A stretch of DNA of 64,000 bases from CAYNTC01 sp964432925 (GTDB taxonomy: Bacteria; Planctomycetota; Phycisphaerae; Sedimentisphaerales; Anaerobacaceae), in assembly GCA_964432925.1 (NCBI GenBank), contig CAYSPM010000001.1, positions 1 to 64,000 on the forward strand. Reading direction: 5' to 3'. The translations under genes were made by a program, and so were the position numbers. A model generated the notes under the pieces. That model saw only the letters and a list, made by a program, of their open reading frames with translations. It was not told the origin of the DNA and did not search any database. This document shows, piece by piece, positions 8,748-17,881 of the stretch. Within the stretch, counting starts at the first letter, position 1, and every line of letters begins with the position of its first letter.

Positions 8748-8814
8748 CAAACAGAAAATGTGTTAGCTTGACCGTTGACCGAGCAGGGCTCGCGGTCGGG
8801 GGTACATTTCCGCT

Positions 8815-9249
8815 CTAATCGTTGCTTTGCTGCGAAATGCCCGCTGCTGGGACCGCAGGCGGAGTCTCGGCCAGTACGGAGCTATTCTGATCGACCTGTT
8901 GGCCTTTCGACTCATACTTTCTATGCAGAAGGCCGCGAATAGTCCAGGCAGCACCAGTGCCCAAGAGGACAGCTATCACAATCCCACCAGGGTTCCAATC
9001 GCGAAACAGAAACAATACAAACGCAGCAACAATCAGTGCAACTCCAACAGAAATATACCTTACCCATGAAGGACCAGCCGGCTGCGGCTTGGGAGGTTTT
9101 AGCTCTGATAAAGGTATGCCCTTTTCTATTGCTGCCAGAATCTGTTTGTGTTCCAACCTTTTTTTGAGGTGTTCAAACAGCCCTAAAATCAGCAGTATGA
9201 CCGCAACGAAAAAGAATGATATAAGAACTATCGTTATCGGGATGCCCAT
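8815..9249 (-). CDS. small membrane protein, DUF6249-like
   Basis: A 144-residue protein with an N-terminal membrane helix (about residues 5-24), a short Lys-rich cytosolic segment (LKKRLEHKQILAAIEKGIPLSELK) and two more hydrophobic helices (about 65-82 and 88-106). The IEKGIP segment before the second helix is typical of the DUF6249-type proteins found near ECF sigma systems (family link is inference). A clear AAAGGA site precedes the ATG. It is last in a minus-strand cluster with the DUF4097 gene, divergent from an ECF sigma operon, which suggests an envelope-stress or cell-surface role. Confidence 0.6.
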   Translation of the reverse strand: MGIPITIVLISFFFVAVILLILGLFEHLKKRLEHKQILAAIEKGIPLSELKPPKPQPAGPSWVRYISVGVALIVAAFVLFLFRDWNPGGIVIAVLLGTGAAWTIRGLLHRKYESKGQQVDQNSSVLAETPPAVPAAGISQQSND

Positions 9250-9282
9250 TTTCTATCCTTTCGTCTTAGATAAATTCAAAGC

Positions 9283-10131
9283 TCATCTTATTTTTATTGA
9301 GCCGTTATGCGTCTCAAGATGCAGCTTGCCTTGGCCTGTACCAATCGTTCCGGTAAGTTTGTTTTTGCTCACCTTGCCTGTCACAGTTATAGGTAGCTCG
9401 GTCCTTATCGAGCCGTTGTGTGTAGAGACCTCGACAGCCGCGGAGAGATCTGGTGGCGCCGTAAAGTCAATACTTCCGTTATGTGTGACTGCGGAGACAT
9501 TGCATACGGGTTCTGCTGTTTGAGAATAGCACAGGTCTATACCTCCATTATGCGTTTTGAGTCGTACATCGCCGGCAATATCCTCGCAGACGACTTTTCC
9601 ATTATGTGTATGTAGCATAATAGAACCGCTGCTCTGTAAGGTTGTGACTTTACCGTTGTGCGTTGTTGCTTGGACTGTGCCTATGATGTCTGCCACCTTG
9701 ACTGCGCCATTGTGTGTTGTAAGCTGTAGGTTCGTACGCTGTGGTACCGTGGCATCAAGACTGACACTTATGGATTGATTAGTTCGCCAGGCAGGCTTTT
9801 CAATCTTGACTGTTAGCTTATCACCGATGGACTCAAGCTCTATATTCGTATTTTCCGCGAGTTCTCTGGCCTTTTCTTCGGTTGCAGCTCGAGCAACAAT
9901 CGTGGCTGTCAGATTGCACTCAGTCGTATTAACACCATCGACAGTGACATAACCGTTATGAGTCTTTGCGGTGAACGCACAGCCTTGCTTTAGCGGGGCT
10001 GATAATTGGACCGTCCTTTCATATTTGGCCAGCATAGCGCAGCTTCCTATGTTGACACAGCAACTGGCCGACAGAACCAGCAGGCCCAGCAGGCATACCA
10101 GCGATGCTTTCGTACGAAAATCGGTCTTCAT
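9283..10131 (-). CDS. DUF4097-type beta-repeat lipoprotein
   Basis: About 282 residues from the ATG at 10131 (AAAGGA upstream). The N-terminus is a lipoprotein signal, with a lipobox-like LSASC near residue 24. The rest is a beta-solenoid-like array with eight copies of THNG (KTHNGYV, TTHNGAV, TTHNGKV, HTHNGKV, KTHNGGI, VTHNGSI, STHNGSI, ETHNGSI). This is the hallmark of DUF4097 putative adhesin proteins. Function is unknown. Such genes often accompany anti-sigma or DUF6249-like genes, as here. Confidence 0.85.
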   Translation of the reverse strand: MKTDFRTKASLVCLLGLLVLSASCCVNIGSCAMLAKYERTVQLSAPLKQGCAFTAKTHNGYVTVDGVNTTECNLTATIVARAATEEKARELAENTNIELESIGDKLTVKIEKPAWRTNQSISVSLDATVPQRTNLQLTTHNGAVKVADIIGTVQATTHNGKVTTLQSSGSIMLHTHNGKVVCEDIAGDVRLKTHNGGIDLCYSQTAEPVCNVSAVTHNGSIDFTAPPDLSAAVEVSTHNGSIRTELPITVTGKVSKNKLTGTIGTGQGKLHLETHNGSIKIR

Positions 10132-10163
10132 TTCTTGTCCTTTCAATGTGTGGTTGATTAAGT

Positions 10164-10349
10164 TCATCTTATTCTTATTAAGCTGTTGTTAATTTTGAGG
10201 TACACCTTGCCGACACAGCAGAGTTGGCCCGGTCGAATCGCCGTTGCGAGTTTCTTTCTGTTAGCTTTCGCAAACACCATCAAGGGCAGGTCTGTCCTCA
10301 CTGAGCTGTTGTGTGTCCAGGCTGGCTTTAAATAATAATTTTCGCTCAT
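10164..10349 (-). pseudogene. truncated, diverged copy of the DUF4097 C-terminus
   Basis: A 61-codon frame reading AWTHNSSVRTDLPLMVFAK...INNSLIRIR. It lines up with the last 50 residues of the neighbouring DUF4097 protein (VSTHNGSIRTELPITV...THNGSIKIR). The THNG turns have decayed to THNS and INNS. It has a good ribosome site (AAGGAG five bases before the ATG) and a proper stop, so it may still be translated. The simplest reading is a tandem duplication of the locus followed by internal deletion. It lies immediately upstream of the intact copy. Confidence 0.65.
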
Positions 10350-10583
10350 TATCGTTTCTCCTTATACTCTCCAATTTCGATTTTCCCACGGTTTCTTTTT
10401 TGCTTTCTGTGAATTAGTCGCTGTTGATATAGTATAGGTTTCAGAAAAAAACACCTCTTTTTGTTGTTTTTGGCATTAATATTGTCTTTTATAAGTAGAT
10501 ATTGTTTTTGTTGAATAAAAAGTGCAATATTCTGAAACTTGCCAGGGCTATGCTGCGACTAATATCTTGGGAAGGAAGAGCTT

Positions 10584-11168
10584 TTGGCAGAAAGAACATG
10601 GCAGCAGCAAATGGATAATTGGTTGGGCCTGCTTTGCAGCGGCAACGAGCGTGCATTTGCTCAGTTCATTGATAAGTATAAAGAGATGGTGTTCTTGTGT
10701 TGCCGACGACTCGGACTGCGAGAAGATGAAATTGAGGATGTAGCAAGCGAAATATTTCTTGCAGCCTACAAGGGCCTGAAGGGATATAGAGGCAAAGCTG
10801 AACTTGGTACCTGGCTGTGGAGCATAGCATATCGCCAAGCGGTCAGTTACCTACGGAAGAACCGAAGGCACCTGCAACTCGAAGATGAATTTCAAAATGA
10901 GCTTGCCGGCAGCGAACATGACGAGCCGATTGTAGTAACTCAGGACAAGGAGCAGACAAAGATTATATGGGAAGCGGTCGAAAGGTTGCCGAGACTCTGG
11001 GCTTTGTCGATTATCCTTCATTACCGTGAGGAAAAAAGCGTCGTTGATATCGCAAAGATAATGCGAATAAAGAAAAACACCGTCAAAACATATTTGTTTA
11101 GAGGCCGTGAGAGACTGAAGCAAATGATAACTGCTACCCTTGGGGAAAATATCGATGTTGATAACTGA
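10584..11168 (+). CDS. ECF-type RNA polymerase sigma factor
   Basis: A 194-residue sigma-70 family protein with region 2 (FAQFIDKYKEMVFLCCRRLG then EIEDVASEIFLAAYKGL and GTWLWSIAYRQAVSYLRKNRR). Region 4 follows (LPRLWALSIILHYREEKSVVDIAKIM...TVKTYLFRGRERLK). Region 3 is absent, as in ECF sigmas. The likely start is the TTG at 10584, because AAGGAAGAG lies just upstream; the ATG at 10611 is the alternative and lacks a site. It overlaps the next gene, a predicted anti-sigma factor, by 14 bases. It is divergent from the DUF4097/DUF6249 cluster, a plausible target. Confidence 0.92.
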   Translation: MAERTWQQQMDNWLGLLCSGNERAFAQFIDKYKEMVFLCCRRLGLREDEIEDVASEIFLAAYKGLKGYRGKAELGTWLWSIAYRQAVSYLRKNRRHLQLEDEFQNELAGSEHDEPIVVTQDKEQTKIIWEAVERLPRLWALSIILHYREEKSVVDIAKIMRIKKNTVKTYLFRGRERLKQMITATLGENIDVDN

Positions 11169-11583
11169 CGAACCAAATGAACATAGCTTCGACCGAATAC
11201 TAGTACGTGCCTTGAAACAGCACTCGGAAACGATACCAGGCGATTTCACCACAAACGTGCAGATGCGAATTAGAAAGGCACAAGAGCAAAGAATCCTTGC
11301 ACGAGTAATCTGGCAGGAAAGACTTACGCTGGTAGGGTCTATTGCTCTGGCAAGCCTCATGATTACTGGTGGGTTAATCTTTCGGGAATACCTTGTCAAT
11401 ATCTACTACTATATTGTAAACAGTCTCATCGCAGATGAACAAACTTTATTTGTTACAATGCCTCGACTTGTTAAAACCATCTGTAGTAACTGGCAGCAAT
11501 ATGCGATTTTGGCTGTTATATTGATGTTCGCCCTTTATAGTCTTGCTGATTTTCTCACTGGTCACAGAATAAGGATAAGATAG
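11155..11583 (+). CDS. predicted membrane-bound anti-sigma factor
   Basis: A 142-residue protein starting at the ATG at 11155 within the end of the sigma gene. The N-terminal 55 residues are polar and predicted cytosolic. Two hydrophobic helices follow (LTLVGSIALASLMITGGLIF and WQQYAILAVILMFALYSLADF). Size, topology and the overlap with the ECF sigma gene fit an anti-sigma factor. There is no recognisable ZAS zinc motif (HxxxCxxC), so the assignment rests on context. Confidence 0.65.
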   Translation: MLITDEPNEHSFDRILVRALKQHSETIPGDFTTNVQMRIRKAQEQRILARVIWQERLTLVGSIALASLMITGGLIFREYLVNIYYYIVNSLIADEQTLFVTMPRLVKTICSNWQQYAILAVILMFALYSLADFLTGHRIRIR

Positions 11584-11980
11584 GCCACATCAACATGCTG
11601 GGTGGACTTTTCAACATGGATAATAAATCATAACTTAACTTATATTACATCACACCTTCCTTCCTAAATAGATTTAATACAGGCGCCTTTGATAAAGTTC
11701 GATTGGATTCTTGCAGATATAAAGAACACTATAACATCAATATTGTTCAGGACTTAGTTGGTTAAATTTGGCTTTTCCAGCCTGTCATGGGCAGGACGAC
11801 AGGCAAGAAATTTTCATTGCAACCAGGGGTAGTTTTATGTTATAACAATAAAGGTAAGGTCCGAAAATCTAATCATAAGAAGGCAAATTTCACATTTTTA
11901 TACAGGGCTGTAACTAATGGCTCCTGGTGTATATCCAGGAGTCTATTTAACATGATTCTTAATTTTCGAAGGAGGCTATT
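11584..11980. promoter_or_regulatory. intergenic leader with hairpin before the large secreted protein
   Basis: About 400 bases without a gene. A clean hairpin (CTCCTGG at 11921-11927, CCAGGAG at 11935-11941) lies 40 bases before the start codon and is followed by TCTATTT, so it could act as an attenuator or mRNA-stability element. AAGGAGG at about 11971 is the ribosome site of the next gene. No defined promoter was recognised. Confidence 0.45.
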
Positions 11981-14884
11981 ATGAGAACGAAATTGATCTT
12001 TTTAATTTCTGTTACCCTGCTGTTAAGCGTAGTGAGTGGTGTTCAAGCACTCACGATCACGACTGCAGACGGTGATGGTGCGGACACGTATCTTGCAAAC
12101 GATAGCCAGTCCGGGGATTATGGCCCGGACAGCGTACATGGCGCGGACGTATCATTAAGGGCGTTCCGCCAACTGGCTGATACGCGTTCCAAGACGGGTT
12201 ACATTAGGTTTGATCTCAGTGGCGTAGCCGGGGACTTGAATGGCGCCATATTGACATTTGATGCGACCTTTCTTAAGGGCTCAGCAAGAGAAGTAGACGT
12301 CTATGGATTGATAGATGGAGACGGTGATTTATGGGACGAAAGCACGATTACCTACAATACCGCTGCCGGTATGCTCACTGCTACTCTTGGGAACTATGCC
12401 CTCGACACGGCCAAGGTGACATTGCTGGGAATAATTACTACTCCTGCTGCCGGTGATCCATATCCTGTCAGTTTCAGTTCGAACCCAACGGATCTTCCGC
12501 TGACAAGCTTTCTCGGCGCGGATACGAATAAGCTGGTGACATTTTTATTTATCGGCACCGACAATGAGGTCGAGATTGCCTCAAAAGAGCACGAAACGTT
12601 CATTGCGCCCACTCTGACTTTGCCGAACGCAGTTATAGGGGCAAGAACTTCAGCTACTAGCCCAAATCCGGCTGATGGAGTGGAAGATGTGTCCCGCGAT
12701 GTGGTCCTTAGCTGGACGCCGGGAGAATATGCCGCTGCTCATGATGTATATTTAGGCCCCAACTTTGACGACGTCAACGATGCCAGCAAAACCAATGACC
12801 CGCAGGGCGTACTGCTTAGTCGAGACCAGACCGGTACCACTTATGATCCTAATGGCTTTCTTGAATTCAGCCAGACCTATTACTGGCGAGTCGATGAAGT
12901 TAATTCTGCTCCCGACTATACAATATATCCAGGCAACGTCTGGAGCTTTACGGTCGAGCCTTTTGTTTATCCCATTGAAAACATAACAGCCACAGCCTCC
13001 AGTTCGCAGACTGGAATGGGACCTGAAAAGACTATCGATAACTCCGGACTCAGCGATAATGACCAGCACTCGACGCTTGGAGAGGATATGTGGCTAAGCA
13101 ATATCACTGGACCGCAGCCGAGCTGGATACAGTATGAATTTGATCGTGTTTACAAACTTCACGAGATGTGGGTGTGGAACTCTAATTGGGCGATTGAGTC
13201 TTTGGTCGGTTTGGGACTGAAGGATGTTACGATTGAGTACTCGACCGACGCCAACGACTGGATGCAATTGGATGGTACCCATGAATTCAACCGAGCGACA
13301 GGCTTGCCTGATTATGTTTACAATACAACCGTTCCTTTTGAGGCCACAGCAAAGTATGTTAAAATTACTGCTAATACCAACTGGGGCGGAACGGTACAAT
13401 TCGGTTTGAGCGAAGTCCGGTTCTTCTACAAGCCTGTCCATGCAAGAGTACCAAAACCGGCGGATGGCCAGGAAGGTTTAGGTCTGAGTGTAGTACTTAG
13501 TTGGCTTGCGGGAAGAGAGGCAACCTCGCACGAAATATACTTTAATGCCGATAGGCAATCAGTAGTAGATGGTACAGCCTTTCTCGATACGGTAAGCCAA
13601 AGCAGCTATACTCTCACTTCTCTTGAATTCGGAAGGACATACTATTGGAAGATCGTTGAGGTCAATGAAGCTGAAAGTCCCACGCACTTCGAAGGTGACG
13701 TCTGGAGCTTTTCCACATTAGGGTACTCTGTTGTGGACGACTTTGAAGACTATAATGACTCCGAGCCCGACAGGATATTTGATACGTGGGTAGACGGGTG
13801 GGGCATTGATGAAAATGGTTCACAAGTAGGTTATAGCACAGCACCTTTTGCCGAGCGAATTATCGTTAATAGTGGCTCCCAGCAGTCCATGCCGTTCTCT
13901 TACAATAACACTGGCGGCGTAGCGTATTCAGAGGCCACATGCACATTTGATACACCACAGGATTGGACTATAGGAGGTGTTAATACCCTGAGATTGTACT
14001 TGCGAGGTTATCCAACGGCGTTCCTTGAGAGCTCAGCAGGCAACATCGTCATGAGCGGGGCCGGTACGGACATCTTTGGCACAGCGGATGAATTTCGCTT
14101 TGCCTATAAATATCTCAACGGAGATGGTTCTATCGCCGCCCGCGTCGAGAGTCTGGTGGATACGGATCCATGGGCCAAGACTGGCGTGATGATTCGCGAG
14201 ACGCTGGATCCGGGCTCCAGGTGGGCTGCTGTATTTTTGACGGGCGACAATGGCGTTCGTTTCCAAGCCAGACCATTGAGCAATGACGAGGCCACCAGCG
14301 ACACTGACGTGGTAACTTCTGAGCAGACGGCACTGCGTGAGCCGGTCTGGATAAAGATGGAGCGTTCGGGCAGTGAATTCAACGGCTTCTATGCGACGGA
14401 CGAGGCCGGTACTGCCTGGACGCCGATTGTTTGGAATCCACAGACGATCAACATGACGAGCAACGTCTGCATAGGCTTGGCGGTGACCAGCCATAGCGCC
14501 GGCAATTCGACGATTGCCGAATTCTCCGGTGTCTCTACCACAGGCAGCGTCACCGGTCAGTGGCAGGTTGAGGCCATCGGGGTAGAAATGGGTGAGAATG
14601 ATCCAGAACTTTTGTATGTGGTTGTGGAAGGTGGCGGTAAGGCTAAGACCTTCGAGCATCCGGACAATCCGAATGCGGTGCTTTCGGCTGACTGGCAGCA
14701 GTGGGATATCCCACTCGGCGTTTTCGGCGATGCTGGTGTGACTCTTACTGCGGTCCAGAAGATGTCCATCGGCGTTGGAAGTAAGACAGCTCCGCAGCAA
14801 AGTGGCGAAGGACAACTTTATTTTGATGATATCAGGCTGTACCCACCACCGGAGCCTGATCCGAACACACAGCCCCAAGAGTAA
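11981..14884 (+). CDS. large secreted multidomain protein (DNRLRE, discoidin, DUF1349-like)
   Basis: A 967-residue exported protein with a signal peptide at about 1-23 (VQA-LT). Residues 25-212 fit a DNRLRE/CBM-like jelly roll. A fibronectin-like module follows (about 222-325; SPNPADGVEDV...YYWRVDEV), then an F5/8-type discoidin domain (about 330-482) and a second fibronectin-like module (about 485-580). The module YSVVDDFEDYND begins near 581 and ends with YFDDIRLYP. It is interrupted at about 686-850 by a DUF1349-like domain (FGTADEFRFAY...ARVESL), apparently nested. Probably a cell-surface or polysaccharide-binding protein. There is no dockerin pair, and the C-terminus is Pro-rich. Confidence 0.8.
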   Translation: MRTKLIFLISVTLLLSVVSGVQALTITTADGDGADTYLANDSQSGDYGPDSVHGADVSLRAFRQLADTRSKTGYIRFDLSGVAGDLNGAILTFDATFLKGSAREVDVYGLIDGDGDLWDESTITYNTAAGMLTATLGNYALDTAKVTLLGIITTPAAGDPYPVSFSSNPTDLPLTSFLGADTNKLVTFLFIGTDNEVEIASKEHETFIAPTLTLPNAVIGARTSATSPNPADGVEDVSRDVVLSWTPGEYAAAHDVYLGPNFDDVNDASKTNDPQGVLLSRDQTGTTYDPNGFLEFSQTYYWRVDEVNSAPDYTIYPGNVWSFTVEPFVYPIENITATASSSQTGMGPEKTIDNSGLSDNDQHSTLGEDMWLSNITGPQPSWIQYEFDRVYKLHEMWVWNSNWAIESLVGLGLKDVTIEYSTDANDWMQLDGTHEFNRATGLPDYVYNTTVPFEATAKYVKITANTNWGGTVQFGLSEVRFFYKPVHARVPKPADGQEGLGLSVVLSWLAGREATSHEIYFNADRQSVVDGTAFLDTVSQSSYTLTSLEFGRTYYWKIVEVNEAESPTHFEGDVWSFSTLGYSVVDDFEDYNDSEPDRIFDTWVDGWGIDENGSQVGYSTAPFAERIIVNSGSQQSMPFSYNNTGGVAYSEATCTFDTPQDWTIGGVNTLRLYLRGYPTAFLESSAGNIVMSGAGTDIFGTADEFRFAYKYLNGDGSIAARVESLVDTDPWAKTGVMIRETLDPGSRWAAVFLTGDNGVRFQARPLSNDEATSDTDVVTSEQTALREPVWIKMERSGSEFNGFYATDEAGTAWTPIVWNPQTINMTSNVCIGLAVTSHSAGNSTIAEFSGVSTTGSVTGQWQVEAIGVEMGENDPELLYVVVEGGGKAKTFEHPDNPNAVLSADWQQWDIPLGVFGDAGVTLTAVQKMSIGVGSKTAPQQSGEGQLYFDDIRLYPPPEPDPNTQPQE

Positions 14885-15516
14885 AGTGAAGATGAAGGTG
14901 AGGTGCGACAGAGTAGTTGACTTCACAGATTTGATGACTGTGTGGTTCTAAAAAGCAGTTGTGAACATACGTAGGATTTGGAGATAATTGTAGTAATCCG
15001 GGGCCCATGCTGATTAATAGTATGGGCCTCTGTTTTTTGCCCGGTCGTGTTTTTTTAAGCTAAAGGACATTCTCATCCAACTCTACGGTCGAATAATCAT
15101 GTAGGGTATTTCTTGAACAAAGGTGGTCAATTTGATATATTAAGGATGATTGTTTATCCGGTAATGTGCCTGTTTTTCACAGCAGGACAAAAAACGCAGA
15201 ATGATTTCATCCAGAAAGCGGTGCCATGATTTTGGGTTTTGTATCTTGTTCAGTGGTTTCTGCTATCTAATCTGTATTCTGTTTTGATCTTTTGTGAGAA
15301 GGAGGTGGAGTGCAATCCTGGTTAAAGTTCCTATTGCATTAGAACGCATTTTGGAGGGGAAATTTATAATTCTTCTTCTCAGTTTGTTGAACGTTGTCTG
15401 CAGTGAACGCTTAGTTATTCATAAGAGAATTGCCGCTCGTCTAGGGCGATAATTTTTTCACTATGTAGCCGAAGCATACGTATTATGTTTTTGGTGTTTT
15501 TTGAATGAGGATTACT
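14885..15516. other. gene-free region between the two secreted paralogues
   Basis: About 630 bases. It contains the terminator of the upstream gene (15001-15038). The remainder is AT-rich sequence with several AAGGAGG-like patches (for example near 15299) but no convincing coding frame. It presumably held the promoter of the now-broken paralogue. Confidence 0.5.
15001..15038 (+). terminator. rho-independent terminator
   Basis: The stem GGCCCAT (15002-15008) / ATGGGCC (15022-15028) is followed by TCTGTTTTTT. It lies about 115 bases after the stop of the 967-residue protein gene. It shares loop and flanking sequence with the terminator at 17520-17560 after the paralogue, indicating common descent. 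Confidence 0.85.
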
Positions 15517-17471
15517 ATGTGTAGAAAATTGATTTCTCGACCGACGCCAACGACCGGACGCAATTGACCGACGTACCTGAATTTGTCCAGGCTACCGGCC
15601 AAAATGATTATGCCCACAATACTACCGTTTATTTTGAAGGTGCAGCCGCAAAGTATGTCAAGATTACCGCTAATAGCAACTGGGGCGGAATAGGCCAATG
15701 CGGTCTCAGCGAAGTCCGCTTTTTCTACAAGCCTGTTCGTGCAAGAGAACCCAGGCCGGCTCCAGGCCAGGCAAATGTGCCTCTGGATGTAGTGCTTGGC
15801 TGGCGAGCGGGAAGAGAAGCTGCCACGCATGAGGTGTACTTTGACACCAGTGAACAAGCCGTCAGAGATGGCACCGTTACCCCGGAAAGCGTCCCCGGTA
15901 ACGGCTGCATGGCCAGCTATGCTCCGTCATCCCTTGAATTAGGCCAGACCTACTACTGGAAAGTTACCGAAGTCAATGATGCCCAGAGTCCTGCGTCCTG
16001 GGATAGTGACGTCTGGAGCTTTTCCACAGTAGAGTACTCTGTTGTGGACGACTTTGAGGACTACAACGACACTGAGCCGGACAGGATATTTGACGCATGG
16101 ATAGACGGCTGGGGCATTGCTGAGAACGGCTCACAGGTAGGTTATAGTGTGGCACCTTTTGCTGAGCAGACCATCGTTAATAGTGGCACTCAATCCATGC
16201 CCTTTTCTTATAATAACACTGGAGCAGCAGCATATTCGGAGGCTATACACAGTTTTGATGCTCCGCAGGATTGGAGCAGAGCTGGTGTTAAGACACTAAC
16301 GCTGTATTTCTACGGCGACCTGGACAATAATGCTAACGAGTCGTTGTGGGTGAAGCTAACGGATCAGAGCGGTAGTGCAACGGTAAGATACGGAACATAC
16401 GCCGACGAGGATGTAAATAACCTGACAGAGCTATCCTGGCATGAGTGGAACATTGCTCTGGCAGGCTTAGGCATAGACCTGGCTCATGTCGAGTCTATTT
16501 CCATTGGTTTTGGTGATCCTGGTGGCATGTCGTCAGGAAATTCAGGCTGGATGTACTTCGACGACATCAGGTTGTATCCTACAAGATGCGTTGCTTCAAA
16601 GGGTCAGCCCTGCGGCGACCTCAACGACGACTGTGTTGTTGATTATTTAGACCTTGAGATACTCGGTGAAGACTGGTTGCTTACCTATGCAGTTATCGCG
16701 ACCTCACCTGTCAGTGTTGACGGTTTGGTAGCTCACTGGGCACTTGACGGCGATGCCGATGACAATTCGGGCAATAATAATCATGGCACTTTAATGGGCT
16801 CTCCGAGATGGATAGCAGCCGGTCAGATAGGTGGCGCACTGGCACTTGACGGAGTGGAGGACTACGTTAATTGCAGTGTTAGTACGAGCTTGAATATCAC
16901 CGATGCGATTACGCTTTCAGCGTGGGTAAAGACGAACGATACCGGCAACGGTCAACACAATCCTTACATAACCAAAGGTGACACGAGTTATGGGCTAAAG
17001 CACTTTACAGATAATGGCATAGAATTCTTCATCTATGACGGAGATTGGTACCAGGCTCGCTCTGATGCTTTGGATAGTTCGTTTAATGGCGTCTGGCACC
17101 ATGTAGCAGGCACTTATGATGGAAGTGAACTTAAGTTGTATCTTGACGGAGCATTATTGGCTACGACGGAGCACGTTGGTTCTATAGCTACTAATCAATT
17201 TGCCGTCAATATAGGAAGGAACTCTGAAGCTGATGATGGCACCCGCTTTTACGAAGGCTTGATAGACGATGTTCGTATTTACAACCGGGCGTTGTCGTCG
17301 GCTGAGATAGCATACCTTGCTGACACGACACAGGGCGATGGCCAGTTGTATGTTCCGGTTCCGTCTGCTGCGGAGCTATATTCTTCTGAGCCTGCCGGTT
17401 CTCGCAGTATTGATTTTAAGGACTATGCAGAATTAGTTTCAGCATGGCTTGAGCAGAGTGTCTGGCCGTAG
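15517..17471 (+). pseudogene. 5'-deleted paralogue: discoidin remnant, YSVVDDFEDYND module, dockerin-like, LamG
   Basis: An ATG at 15517 opens with MCRKLIS, matching MRTKLIF of the paralogue at 11981. From about 15537 the DNA jumps to the middle of the discoidin domain (STDANDRTQL), out of frame, and the first frame stops at 15565-15567. The rest stays open to 17471 from a TTG at 15564. In order it encodes the discoidin end, a fibronectin-like module (about 50-150), YSVVDDFEDYND to YFDDIRLYP (about 160-340), a GDLNDDCVVDYLDLEILGEDWLL half-dockerin, LamG (about 395-590), and a C-terminal SIDFKDYAELVSAWLEQ half-dockerin. The pieces look conserved, so the deletion is recent or an assembly collapse. 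Confidence 0.75.
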
Positions 17472-17519
17472 CTTTGCGTTTTGAGATTGTCAGTTATCCA
17501 TAAACGATTGCATGAATCT

Positions 17520-17560
17520 GGGGCTCATGTTGATTTAAGGCATGGGCCCCAGCTTTTTTT
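17520..17560 (+). terminator. rho-independent terminator
   Basis: The stem GGGGCTCATG (17520-17529) / CATGGGCCCC (17541-17550), with a single T-G wobble, is followed by AGCTTTTTTT. It sits 50 bases after the stop of the truncated paralogue and is homologous to the terminator at 15001-15038. Confidence 0.85.
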
Positions 17561-17769
17561 AAGACGGAACCCAGCTCGCTGGGCACAAATGCAACAGCCA
17601 AGGAAAGACTTCACCGTGTATGACGAGCGTTTGATGCTCAATACCGATAATGTGCACAAAGGCAGGTAAATTTAGTGGTTCAGTGCCGCTTCACTACCGA
17701 GAATGGGGCAGTAAGACGGATATGTATTCTGCTTATTAAACCAGCACCATGGTTTGACCGATAGGTTGC

Positions 17770-17803
17770 ATAGGCTGGCTGAGCTAAGACTCAGCCAGCC
17801 TAT
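17770..17803. promoter_or_regulatory. long perfect hairpin upstream of the sigma factor gene
   Basis: ATAGGCTGGCTGAG (17770-17783) and CTCAGCCAGCCTAT (17790-17803) are perfectly complementary around a six-base loop. The element lies 79 bases before the proposed sigma factor start. There is no T-run on the plus strand. It may be a repeat, an operator or a leader structure. The wider gene-free stretch 17472-17881 otherwise holds only the terminator at 17520. Confidence 0.55.
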
Positions 17804-17881
17804 AAAAATAAGCAGAGATAAAAACAATTTAGCCCCTTATGGCGGGAGTCGAAAGACTTTTCTGTCGGGCGGGAGGGTCCT

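Noticed and set aside
14033..14926. long minus-strand frame opposite the 967-residue protein
   Set aside because: Shadow of the plus-strand coding sequence; it is Arg/His/Leu-rich with no family motifs.
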